A stretch of 64,000 nt of DNA from Pelargonium cotyledonis (lineage: Eukaryota; Streptophyta; Magnoliopsida; Geraniales; Geraniaceae): contig JAYMTA010000008.1 of assembly GCA_036897625.1 (NCBI GenBank), positions 79,607 to 143,606 of the forward strand, in the 5' to 3' direction. The notes under the pieces were generated by a model. The model searched no databases. It was not told where the DNA came from and saw only the letters and a program-made list of their open reading frames with translations. The position numbers and the translations under genes are program-made. Below, piece by piece: positions 11,801 through 23,345 of this stretch (its first letter is position 1; every line of letters begins with the position of its first letter).

Positions 11801-14100
11801 CTGGAAACCAATAATACAGCTCCCTTTTTGTTATACTTACCCTAAGGTAACGTCCTCTCTAGGAGCCTCTCACTATATCTCCTATTATTTTATCCTTGTA
11901 AACGTAAGGAACCCCGAATAGAAACTTTCTTATTACTCTTTGTCAATTACTTACTAAATAGAGTAGCCTTTTGAATAAGTGGGAATCTTTTACATCCAGG
12001 TACTATAAGAAACTTAAAAGCCGAACCTAGTGAGAGACCTAATCCATGAATTGGCAACCCCTGTATAAGAATAAGTCTTATTGCCGCATTAGAAGGAGTC
12101 ATTTAGGTCTTATAAGAAATAAAACAAATACCTTGTATAGTTAAAAATCAGGTTCTGCCATAGCAGGCGATCCGGGCTAAAGGATTCGCAGCACAAGGCA
12201 AGGTTATGCAAATTATGGGTTAGTATAAACATAAATAATGACACTTGTATAAAATAAATTTATTGAGTCGAACCCCTTTTAATTGACGGGACTCTCGCTC
12301 CAATTAGATCCAGTAAAAGCCTTGCTCAGAGCTCTCCAGCTCTAAGAATTTTCAAGCCAAAGCACTGGTAAAGAACCCTCGGAAAAACTCTAGTCTTAAC
12401 TGGAGCTAGTTTATGACCTTATTAGTAATTTAATTTAGGAGCATAATACTGATTCGGGTTTACACTAACAGGACACTTTCACACATAACTGAAGGACTCC
12501 TGGAAAAGTCTTCATTTTGTAAAGTACAATACACGTAAAATATCCCATACTATTTAAGAAAAGCAGTGATTTCTCATAAATTTTTAGTTAGTGAAGAAAC
12601 GCGTTGTCTTTGTCTCACTAGGATACCCCCTTTTACCTTTTACAAGTAGAAGGGCCTTGTATGGGCTTCCTGCTAGCACTTGTTTTAAGTTTACAAATTA
12701 AAAAGAAATTGAACTTTACGAACTTAAAAAAGCTTTAGTTAGATTTGAGAGATGTAGGTGTTTTCGAGCACTCCGGGCGACACTGTAAAAAATTCTATTA
12801 CGTAATAATTTAGTTGTTTGCTAAACCCCGTTGTATTCCATTTTTAGTTCCAAGGGAGAAGGGAGATGCACAGACTTGTCGGCTTTGGCTTACTCGATCA
12901 TTGTTTGTTCACTTACTAGAATCCTTTAGTTATACAGTTGATCTAATCCTCATTATGCCTAGGTAATCATTTAATTAGAAGTCCTTTTAGTGTTGGCTTA
13001 TTCATTTTTTTTTTTTTCTAGTATTCCCAACCTTGACTCAACGCCAAAAGTCTTTTTTATTGTAAAGTAATAGCATTAGGTTTCCTTGGTTAGTTATAGG
13101 CCTTTTCTGAGAGGGGGAGCTCTTGGTTGGCTCTGAACTGTTATTTTTCAAGAAAAGATTCTCTTTAGAAGGAATCTGAGGAAGCCCTTAATAGGGACTC
13201 ATTAAATGTAGCATGCTAGTAAAAAAGACTTAAAAGGAGTGCTTTGATTACTCGGTTGTAGGTCTTGCTTGTCAACTTTTTGCTTTTACTAACTATTAAC
13301 TCGAAATCCTTATGTTATAAATTTTAGTAATTTCCATTACCCACTGAATATATTGATCCGTTCGGTTCGTATAAAGGATAGCTAAAGAGACCGGCACAAT
13401 AGAATAGTAAAGAGTAGCTTAGTAAAAAGGGGCTCTTAGATGCGCGCTAAGGTAACACTCGTGTCAAATCAAAGTAGAGTGAGGTTACTATATGTCTAAT
13501 AGAGGAGTTTGAGGGTTTACCCGCCAGAGATTCATATTATTAGCTGAATATGGTAGTGTATAAAAAATACAATTAGGACCCCCGTGCCCACTGCTTACTA
13601 TATTACAAATAAATTGTTGAAAATAATCCAGCGGGTAACCCTTGCTGTTTTGATATGTATCAGATTAATATAATAAAAGCTTACAAAATACCTGACGCAA
13701 AGGGCGCCCATACTCGATCTGCTACTATCAACGAGACTCTCTAGCCGGAGTTTATACAATTAGATTTTGACTTTAGTAAAATATAGTAAAAAGAAGTCCT
13801 TCTAATTACTTAGTCACAAAATGTACTCAAAGCAAGACAAAAGTAAAAAAAAAAAAAAAAGGAAGAAGCAAGCTCGTGAGATGCCTTAATTAAGAGAATT
13901 CTCTAAACTCCTTGACTCTATTATAAGCTATTCATTCTTACATTTGTAAATTAATGAGTTACTTCTTCCGAAGATCCAGAAATTGGAATTGTTTACTTCT
14001 TTTAGCTACGATTTTGTGTTTTGCTTCTTATATAATAGATACTCTTTTTCTTCTAGGATTCAAAAAGTTTTCACCTAACCGACATAGTAAAGATTACAAT
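8900..14100. other. gene-free spacer
   Basis: I see no gene here. It contains two homopolymer runs (T13 at 13005-13017, A16 at 13845-13860) and no recognised repeat copies. The short open frames (84 codons or fewer) look fortuitous. A 10-base match to a conserved small-subunit rRNA word near 12269 has no supporting flanks. Confidence 0.55.
13845..13860 (+). repeat. homopolymer A16
   Basis: This is the longest single-base run in the window: sixteen uninterrupted A residues, followed by GGAAGAAGC. Such runs are rare here; others are T13 at 13005-13017 and T13 at 49234-49246. Confidence 0.95.
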
Positions 14101-14112
14101 AAACGGGGCTAT

Positions 14113-14187
14113 ACTAGATTATTATACCGGTTGGTAGAGCACTTGGCTGTGAAAGAAGATACATGGGTTTGAGGTTATTCCGGCGTT
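14113..14187 (+). tRNA. tRNA-like element, His(GUG)-like anticodon loop
   Basis: The word TTGGTAGAGC (14131-14140) is a textbook D-arm 3' half. It is followed at the right place by CTTGG and the loop CTGTGAA, which would carry anticodon GUG. The 3' anticodon stem reads AGAAG where CCAAG is expected, leaving three pairs. A T-loop-like TTTGAGG (14168-14174) follows, but the T stem does not pair and no acceptor closes the cloverleaf. This is probably a decayed tRNA. Confidence 0.3.
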
Positions 14188-15117
14188 TTGTGGATCCTAA
14201 ATAGAAGTTTTTGCAGGAATTCCGTGGTGAATGTATATGAAGAACTCTTTATAAAGACTTGCCCAGATAAGGCCCGTTTTCCTTGGCGTTTTTCAGCAAT
14301 CTATAAGGCTGCAGCTTCCTTGTATAAGTCTTGACTATAATTGAAATACAGGAATTAATGTATGTTATAAAGTAAACTAGAAATTATTAGCAGAGTGTAT
14401 AAAAACAAGCTCAAGATCAAGGAGGGGCTCTTATCATATAAGGGAATGATCTGTAAATTGTCTAACTTAAGTATTCTATCCCAGAGAGATAAAGCATGGA
14501 CTACTTAAAACTATAATGAGTACACAACTAAAAGCGGTGCATAAGCTACAAAATAGATTGATTAGGTATACTAGAGAAATTGTTAAGCTTTACTTACTAG
14601 AATTGGTAGACTGCAAAACAGAGGTACTTCTTATGTTATGTTGTCTTCTTCACTAGTGTTAACATTTCCTCATACCCTTAATATTATTACTTTTTTATAA
14701 ATAGATCCCTTTAGTTAGCTATATAGTAGATATAAAAGGCCTTGACTTTAGGGGGGAGCTCTCGAGGAGAACCCTGTTGTGATCTCAGGAATTTTCTTAT
14801 CTGGGAGATTGCATATTACATAGTAGACCCTTTTCAGGATACCTACACTCTTAGCAGTAGTACTCTGCAGCTTACTCTATATCTTGGCAGCTTTCTTTGT
14901 ACCTTTACCTCCAAAAGTCTTTGTAGCTAGACCTTTTATAGGAGATAAACCATCCCTCTTCAGTTCCTTCAGGGGAGCTGTTACGAATTCTCAGATCCAA
15001 GCTTGTAAACCTATAATATCTTAAAAATATCTTGATTTTTCAATTCGATGAGGGCGCCTTATATATGATGAACCTTAGGAGAGGGTTATCTGCCGGCCGA
15101 GACTTCTAAATCTAATC

Positions 15118-15157
15118 CTTGATTTACGTTTTTAAAATTTTAACTACGTAAATCAAG
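15118..15157. repeat. perfect 12-bp inverted repeat
   Basis: CTTGATTTACGT (15118-15129) is exactly complementary to ACGTAAATCAAG (15146-15157). They are separated by 16 nt that contain the self-complementary AAAATTTT. It can form a stem-loop or cruciform. No T-run follows, so it is not a classical terminator, and its role is unknown. Confidence 0.9.
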
Positions 15158-15935
15158 CTGACTAATAAAGAAGGATCCGTAAGAAAATCTATCTAATATA
15201 CCCGATAAGGATACTTGACTTTTAGGGAATTGGCACCAAAATTCGCCTTAGTGAAAATTAGAATTCTTTTTTGTAAATCCTTGAAAAACGAGATAGCTTT
15301 TTGCTGTAGTAGAAGACCCAAGCGTATAGGGTAGGAACCGGTTCTTTGTTATCTTATATAGGGCATTCTTTAAAGATGGAGAATCACCTAAGAGACCTAA
15401 GAGTTAGTTAACTTAATATCTCGGTTGGTAGATAACTCATTTTAGACTAGTGAGAGTTTTATAAATTAACTTATTTTCGCTGTATTAGAAAAATAAGCGC
15501 AATTAGTATATTAAGAATAGGTAAACGAAACTGCTCTTTCCTTCTAACTAAGATAAGGAGAAAGGAATAAGGAATAAGGGATGAGAGATTAATACTCGTA
15601 AGAACATAGTTGCTATTGTATGTCAAGAGGTACTCCTCCGTAAATGAAACTGCTATATTGCTATATCAGGGCCCTCGAACGGGATGCCTATCTACTGGGA
15701 GTTACCGGCTGGTATAGTATGAGAACAAAAAACACTTTAATGGGGCTGAGTTCCTTCCTGGAGGGCTCTTTGAGTTCTTCCTTTTAATACAAGCACGTCC
15801 TTTGAATTTGGAAGTTGAAGTTCATCTCTAGTAAATTAGGAATCTAGGTTTTCGATTAATCCCTTCCTATCCGCGATTGAGTCTTGCTAATTTAAGGTCT
15901 TTAAAGCTAGTTAAAGTCATAGTGAATTTAGAGCT

Positions 15936-16007
15936 CGAGATACAATTTTCTTTTAGGAGCATTTGTCTCAGACCGGAAAGCCGCAGGTTCCAGTCTTGTT
16001 ATCTTAG
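15936..16007 (+). tRNA. tRNA-like cloverleaf, anticodon loop CAG (Leu?)
   Basis: This is a 72-nt cloverleaf with canonical spacing throughout. Acceptor CGAGATA/TATCTTA pairs at six of seven positions. The D-stem ATTT/GAGC has three weak pairs. The anticodon loop CTCAGAC has T33 and a purine at 37 and would read CUG codons; its stem TTTGT/CGGAA has three pairs. The T-arm GCAGG/TTCCAGT/CTTGT pairs fully with two wobbles. Against it, the D-loop lacks the invariant GG, and Leu tRNAs normally have a long variable arm, absent here. It may be a divergent gene, a relic or chance. Confidence 0.3.
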
Positions 16008-16009
16008 TG

Positions 16010-19000
16010 ATAGGCCTATTTCAGTTTATACTTTTCAGTACGTAAAAAATTGAGAGACCAGTGGAACTTAGTCAATATGCTATGCAAACAGGACGGGCAA
16101 CGCTACTTCTTGAGTGTATAAATCTTAGATAGTGAATACAGGGCTACATTATACTCTAATTATAACTTTTTAGTTACAAGCAGGCTCCTTCTTAATGAAG
16201 TAAAAAGTTAGTACTCACTTTCCCAATTAAACTAGAAATTTCTACTGAGTGCTTATTCATCTTTTTGACGTATAAATCCTTTCGAAACCCTTTTCATGCC
16301 TCTTTAAAAGCGAGTCCCTACTCCTTCGTACATTTATGGTTAACTAGTCATCGGTTTAATAATTTATTTGACTAAGAGTTAGAAGCCTCAAAATGCTTAA
16401 AAACTTTATTCTAATATCAAGGGTATCCACTAATAGCTTAAAAATAAGGTGTATTCCTCAGTGGCCTCTATTGGATGTAAATGAGGCTCTTTCGTCCTTT
16501 CCCGATCTAATGGGAGCCCTTGACTCTCTATATTACTGGAGTCCCCTAGTGGTCTTTGTCTCATTTTTTATTACCAGTATTAATTCTATACCACTCTAAT
16601 ATTTGGAAATTTATCGCTATTAAAAAATTTCTCCTTTATGTAAATTACTCCTACTTTCGAACGACTGCCAATGCAATAGTTCATTTCGGGATTTACCACT
16701 TTGAATATACTAGTAATTCTGAGGTTTCGGGTCTTTATACTTGCTTAGGTTATTCAAATAGCATTTACTGAAATCCTTAAATAGCGTGGAGCTTTGTGTA
16801 GAAAGGGAGCCCGCTCTTTTTTCATTGTAAATAGTTATTGGATCTAGATCGATTCTTAAAGTTAAATTGACTTCGGCGTAAAAACAAAGGGTTAACTTCT
16901 GTTTGAGTACTGAATAATGGATAGATTTCGCTTTTTATAAGAAGGGCTTCCTTTAGGTGTTGATATTAACTTCGTAAGGGTCCTCCTTTAGGTAGCTGTG
17001 TACTCTCATACTTTTCTATGGCAAAATGAAATTCCTTTTATTTATTGACTAGCCTTTTCGTATTAGATTTTACACTCTAGGATGCTCTAGCGGTTTTGAA
17101 CCTACAAAATTCTTCTAAAAACCTATTTGTCTTAAACGGAGCTGTTCGTTTACCCTTTCCATGCTTCCTTCCCCAAATAATTGTATTAATAGGAGTAAGG
17201 AAATCTATATAAGTGAATTTCGTTCTTAAAAAGAACTTAGCTCTAGTAAGTTAAGGAATATTTTATGTAACTAAGGATTTTAAGGATATTTGTTATATTT
17301 TGCTTTATAGAAAGGACTCCCTTTTTTTTAATAAAAACAGAAGGTACATGCTTTTTTACAGCTACAAAGTTTCACGAAAGGCTGGAATTTAAGAGACAGA
17401 CTTATTGCGAGTTAGGATATTAGATACAGCTTTCTATTGAAGAAAATAAAGTTCAGTTAGTAGAAAACTCCTTATTATTTATAATATATTCTAATTTATT
17501 AGTACAAGTAAATTTACAAAGAAACAAGCACTTCAACCAACGGTATACTTTAACTACACAAGAATTCTCGTTTAGCGGATTCTCTTTTTTATTTCTATTA
17601 CAAGAAATTTGAATATTAACCGTCAAGTAGGGCGCTAAAGAGAAATACTGGACTTCCTCCTTTAAGATCCACGGATACTAATTAAAAAGTTCGTATAACC
17701 CCATTCAGACTTCTAAATTTCTAGATCTTAAATGAATTTGCTATCCAAGTCAAATGAGTCTTCCTACCTAGAATAAAAAAAAGATATTTGGCCTTCTTAG
17801 GAATATTAGTAATATCAAACTTTGGAAAAGGCTCGAACAGGGGTAGTAATTTTAGATCCTCAGCTATATACTATTAAATTGACTGATAGAGTACAGACAA
17901 ATGTCTAAGTTTTTTTAGTTATAAAATTGGATTTACGAAGTATAGGATACCGTGAGTAACTAGCTTTTAATAAAGGAGCCGTCTACACAACAAGACTGTT
18001 CTATTTTGAATTTGTACTAGAATTGAAGCCCTTCTTTTAAATAATTAAGTATTATCCCTGACGGGGTCTAATAGTTTTATTGCTTAGATCTAATTAAAGA
18101 TTTAGTGTACGCGTACTTTATAGAAGAATTGTTTAAACTACACTTGGGCAGTGATCTCATACTTAAGTAAAGAAAGAAAAACCAAAAGGGAATTTTTAGT
18201 TGATTGACACTTTTCTTGAGTCCTACTTTTTCTAAAAAATCAAAGGGATTCTTATACTTTTTACAAGTAGATTCTTTGATAAACAAGCCCTTCGGAACTC
18301 CCCTCTATACCCAGGGATAATTATGATAATCAGTTGACAGGACGGCACTTTTCTGTAGTACGCACCCAGGCCTGGCTTTTCAATTTAGGAATACATAGAC
18401 TTGCTTAAAATATACTGAGAGGAAAATCTTGGATAAAATGGATTTTATTAGTAGAACACTTTTCGGGAAGCAAAGGGGCTGCACTAACGCTCTTTGTGAA
18501 AAGATAAGTCAACTCGAGAACACAAAAAGTTAAATATATAGTACGTAAAAGAAAGAAATGAAAAGTTAAAATATCCAAATTGAGAGTTGTAAAATGTTAG
18601 TATTAGGATCAGTAACCAAGAATTACAGGTAGACGAAGAGTAAATCAGGATCGATTAAAGTAGTTTTTTCTTCTAAGGGAAGGATTCAGTTGAGAAAGCT
18701 TTGCATGCTTTTATGTATAGGAGTTTGTAAGTCAAGCCTATTCAAAAAAATGACTAGATTTCTTTACACCGTTAATAATAACATCACCAGATTAAGCATA
18801 TGATATAACGAGTTTCTGGCAATTATGTCTTCCAATGGATTTCCTGAAGAAGAGTCTTATGTTATGTTTGCTTCACTTTGTAAATTACTTATATGGAAAT
18901 CCCCCTGTATCTCGAAAACGGAATACCGTACTTGAAAACAAGGAAATTTAACAACTAAGCAGTATATCCGCCTCTTGCCTAGGTCTACTAGAATGGCTTG

Positions 19001-20640
19001 AGCTAGGCTGCAAAAAGCAGCTTTTGTCCCGTGATTAACAGTCCTGAGGTCCAGAGAACGCCTTTAATTACTTTCGATTGTAAATGACCGAAATTCAAGA
19101 GAACCCCAATCCTTATATCAATTTCACTTTCGACTTTTTTGTAAGTTGATCCAGAGCTTTTTCTTAATTTTTCAAAAATTCCATAGTAGGCTCCCCGATA
19201 ACAAAGGATACCCATAAAGAACTTCTCGACTTGCCTTAAATAAAGCTAGCTTTAGCAATTACTCTGAAATGGCATTATCCCAAAAAGGGGTTTAAAAGGT
19301 TCTCAACTATCATTTGAATTATGAGGGGCTTAACTGGTACTTGTTTGGACATTGTAACATATTCTTCTCGTTGCATAAGCAGGATTCTGGAATCTCTAAC
19401 TGCTAGCGTGTCCTTGAGAAGCCTGAGTTAGGAACAATAAACTTGAGGATTAAGTTTGAACTTAACCCTCTGGATCACAGTGTCAGTAATACTTGACAGA
19501 GGGGCGAATCCTTATAACTATAAATAAGTTTTCAGATTATTCGTTTAGTCTATTTTGACTAGTAAGTAGCTTCTGGGGGACCTTCATAGATCCAGCAAAG
19601 AGCGAAACCACGAACCATCGATATGTATAATAAAAGCGAAGTGAAGCACGGTTTTCACTTAAAAGGGTACCGCTTATTTTCTGGTTATAAATTCTTTCCA
19701 ATATTCCTCAAAAGCAGGAAGAATTCTTGTATATAAAGTACTATGGTCGTCTCGGTTCGAACCCCTGCGCAACACTAAGGAAATCTTGTTCTACTCTTTG
19801 GACATAAATAAAAAAAGAATCTCGAAGTGGTACTCTCCGGTGAAAATTCATAAGTGTAAAAATTCTTATTTAAGTTATTTTTATTATATCTTTGTTTTAT
19901 ACATTTTGTTAGGGTAATCCAGAAAAGAAAGGAATGCGTTGGGAAAAACAACGTTTGCTAAGCCATTGGGTAATCCTTGAACCTAGATCAATGCTACTTA
20001 CTAAAGTATAATACTTAAGGTAACTAGTACTGCCCCCGCCTTGATAAAATATAGAATGGATGTAAACTCCGTAAGAAAAGATGCCCATATTAAGTGCCTT
20101 CGATTGCACAAGAAGAGTAAAAAAGTTGTTGTTGACTAATATTTATTACTAACCTTTATTTATAAATCAACATTTCAGGTACCCAAGTACGCTATAAAGG
20201 AAATAGAAGTTATATTCTATTTTCAATTTTAATTACGGAGCTACAGTTCTGGTAAAACAGTTTAAGTTATATATTCAAAACTTAATAAATCCAGAATAAG
20301 GTGTTACCTTACAGTTCTATTACACAGGAAATCTCTTGGATAAAGCTAGTTAAAATATCGATTCAATTCTCGGGTACTATATCTGTAAAACTAGAACTTA
20401 CACACCTTTATTTACTACGAAAACAGGCTTAAACTCATACAAAAAACTAATAGATATCCTTTTTGTTTGGAATTAAAAACTAGAGTGCCCATAGAAAGGG
20501 AGCCCGAAGCTGCTTAGTTTCATGCACTACTGTAAAATTTTAGACTTCTAAGGCGGAGCCCTGCGCTTTTTAGAGTCGTAAGATTGTCTCAAGACTAAGC
20601 CAAATTCACAAACGGGAAAAGACAAGAAAATCTACAGCGA
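16010..20640. other. gene-free spacer
   Basis: No gene or repeat family member seen. Several GC-rich words (GGAGCCC at 16513, 16806 and 20499) stand out against the AT-rich background. A GGTTCGAACC palindrome near 19756 looks like a T-loop on both strands but has no stems. Confidence 0.5.
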
Positions 20641-20644
20641 AAAA

Positions 20645-20692
20645 GAGGCTTTGAAATGTAATATCTTATATAAGATAAAAGGAAACAAAACA
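20645..20692. repeat. R2 copy a
   Basis: This shares TTTGAAATGTA, TATCTTATATA and ATAAAA with 43555-43600, in the same orientation and order. It is more distantly related to 56474-56525. In one frame all three copies are open and would read L-K-C-x-I-L-Y-(R/K)-I-K or close to it. Copies a and b differ at only a handful of positions over about 35 bp, too few to judge coding constraint. Confidence 0.6.
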
Positions 20693-22868
20693 GGATAGGG
20701 ACTCTGATATGCAAGGAAATCCTTTAGTATTAGCAGGGTTTTATGAGCACCTTAATAAAGCAAAAGAGTTTATACCCCTTTTATACTTTTCTAATTTGTA
20801 GAGTTTTGTCCAAAACAGAACAAATACCCCATAAGAATAAGGGTTACCCCTAGATACGGAAACCTACAAACATTATAAATAATAAAGAGCAGCCACCCCT
20901 TTGACTAGGTATCAAGCAGTTAGAATACAATCAAACTCAATATATAAAAACCCGGAATCTAAAAACTCCGTTGGTCAACTATCACGAGGCTTAGCTTTAA
21001 AAGCTTCTATTCCAAGGATAAACCAGGATTCTCAATATTAGAAAAAGGTATTCTTTTAAAAAGATATGTAATTTTTGGCTTAGTAGAATTTGAAGGAGGT
21101 GTATACAGCTATCCGCCTCAGGTATTATATAGAGTTTTATTTCCCATTCAAGAAGACAAAGCGCGTTCCTGTGTTTTTCTTAACAAGGGGCGGACTTTTA
21201 TTTGTTATATTCCGGCGTTTTGACACTCCTAAAATTAGTACTACATTTTATTATCCTAGATCCATATATACATGCAAACCCAGAGAATTTCAAGATTTCT
21301 ATCTAAGTTATTTGAAATTCCTTTGTCTTTCCACTTTTAAACTATGTACTTTCCACGAATCAGTCGCCTGAGTTATTAGTCTCTAAGTTCGGAATGTAAG
21401 AAGTGTTGCTAATTGCTAGCTTTAGCTAGAACAAAATATATAATAAATATAGTGAAATGCTACCTCACCCCTGTAAAAGTGTACTATTAATGCACTCTAA
21501 GCTTAAAAGATTTAGTTTACATTAATTTCTCTTATATGTTTCGGAATACTTTAGCTGTAAAATACCTCCTTTACTTTTCACAAAGGATCAACAGAGAAAA
21601 GGCTCCACTTCAAACGGAAGTTCCTAAGCATCAGCAAACCCAGAAACGAGATATTTTAGGTTGGATAGGAACCCCACTACTGTGCAAGTCTTAGTTTCAC
21701 TCTTTTTGAAATAACAACGGTACACTCGTATCTATGATTTCCAAAATTAGGGAGGCAATCCTAGATTAATTGTACTAAATAGAAGTTCTAAATAGGGTTT
21801 TATCCCCTTTACAACTATTACTTAACCAACTTTTCCTTTATAAGGTCACGCTTTCTATCCACCCTTGCTCAAGGCAGAGGACTCAAAAAATATAAATTAG
21901 ACTTTTGAAATACAGATAATAAAGGAAAATACCTTGATCTCTGGTTTCAGTGAACTGCAGAGAAGGGCTCCGTTCAACAAAACTTCAAATGTAGCGCGGA
22001 AGAGACTAAATACCTAAATCAAGGGTACCTAAACCTTTTTGGATCCATGAGTTTCTGGTATTAGGTTATCCTTTGTACGCCGGACTCTTCTAGGAGCTCT
22101 TCTTCACGTATTGCTGAGTAAACAAACGCGGATTTTCCTTTTCTTTAGCATATATCGCAGGTGCTTAACGAACTCCTGGGATACCCTTTTAAAAGATTTC
22201 TTTAAGGAGCTTCTAAGCAACTCATTATCATAAAGAGTAAAGGAAATCAGAGAATAAAGCTGATATACTAGTTGTCGCACATTTGTTTTGTAGAATCCTT
22301 CCTTGGGGTATCTCTATTACGGAAGCTTGAAAGATTCAAAGGTCTCTACTAATTGATAAAACCTATTTTAGACGTGAAAACTATGTAAAGTGATTGAGAC
22401 CTCTAAGTCTTTTTAAGGTTAGTACTGGTGGTATTGATGCTATAGATTAGATTTCCGTGTGACTAAAAAGGTAAAAAGTATACAAGGGAAGCGCCGAAGG
22501 TAAAGACTTAAGGTGTCTTTTCCTAGACATATATGGATTTCGATGCAATGTATAGTGATGTATTGATAAAGATAAATCTTAAATGAAATACCTTTAAACA
22601 GTAATTGAATATACGACTAAAAACTCCTCCGTACCTAAAAAAGCGGTTAGAAATTAAGAAATCTCAGCAAAAACTTTATTAAAGATGTATTAGTCTCGTA
22701 AAGATACAAATTTATACCTTATAACCTTTTTTTAACTATTCTTATCAAGAGTACCTCGACTTGTTACCTAACTCTGAGAATGCACTAAAAGCAAGGGGTA
22801 AAGCTCTTAGATTACTTTAAGAAGTTTCTTTACTTGCACCCAAAGTAACTCGTACAAATAAAACTTTA

Positions 22869-22952
22869 CAGTAAGGAAATCCTTTATTAAAATAGATTTC
22901 TCGGTAAAAAGCTCACCTTGTTTACTTATGAGTGTGCCTTACATATACCTTT
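22869..22952 (+). repeat. R3 copy I (short form)
   Basis: It contains GGAAATCC, then a 4-bp hairpin CTCA/TGAG (22912-22915 with 22929-22932), then ACTTATGAGTGTGCC followed by TTACATAT. This matches copy G at 38702-38762 block by block. It is the most divergent copy I accept. Confidence 0.4.
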
Positions 22953-23224
22953 TACTGAAATCCGTAAACAAAAGCAAATACTAATAACTACACTTTTCAT
23001 TTCTCTGTTAATAATACTGGTTTAGACCCCCTTAAAAAGAAATATATAGCACTTACTTAGAAAATTCCTAACTTTTAGAGCTATACTCTTAAGGTTTTGA
23101 GTCCTCCTGTTGCTGCCTATGTATAGGTATTATAATATAAAGTTTATAGAAATAGAATGGTATTTCTTACTCTTTATTAGATAGTGCTGGAATAGATAGG
23201 TATTTTAGGAGTTATGGTATCTAT

Positions 23225-23345
23225 TATCTTATATTGTATTAGTCTTAAGGATAATTCCTATTGCTCTCTGTTCTTATCATTAACAGAGGAAAGAAACCTT
23301 AGTAGTCTAGTTAGAATTCCTTGTTATCCTGAGGAGCCGAAAGGG
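23225..23345 (+). repeat. R3 copy A
   Basis: The 5' module AAGGATAATTCCT, then TGCTCTCTGTTCTTATC (23247-23278), is nearly identical in copies C and E. A hairpin pairs TTCCT (23255-23259) with AGGAA (23287-23291) around a 27-nt loop. Downstream GTTATCCTGAGGAG resembles the middle module of copy D. The 3' module (TTACACATTATAACC type) is not evident here. Confidence 0.65.

Noticed and set aside
12269-12285. AATTGACGGG, as in small-subunit rRNA
   Set aside because: Flanks share nothing else with the rRNA; isolated 10-base match.
15410-15480. D-arm-like CGGTTGGTAGA
   Set aside because: No T-loop word or closing stem downstream.
19745-19775. GGTTCGAACC T-loop-like palindrome
   Set aside because: Palindromic, so it matches on both strands; no stems on either.
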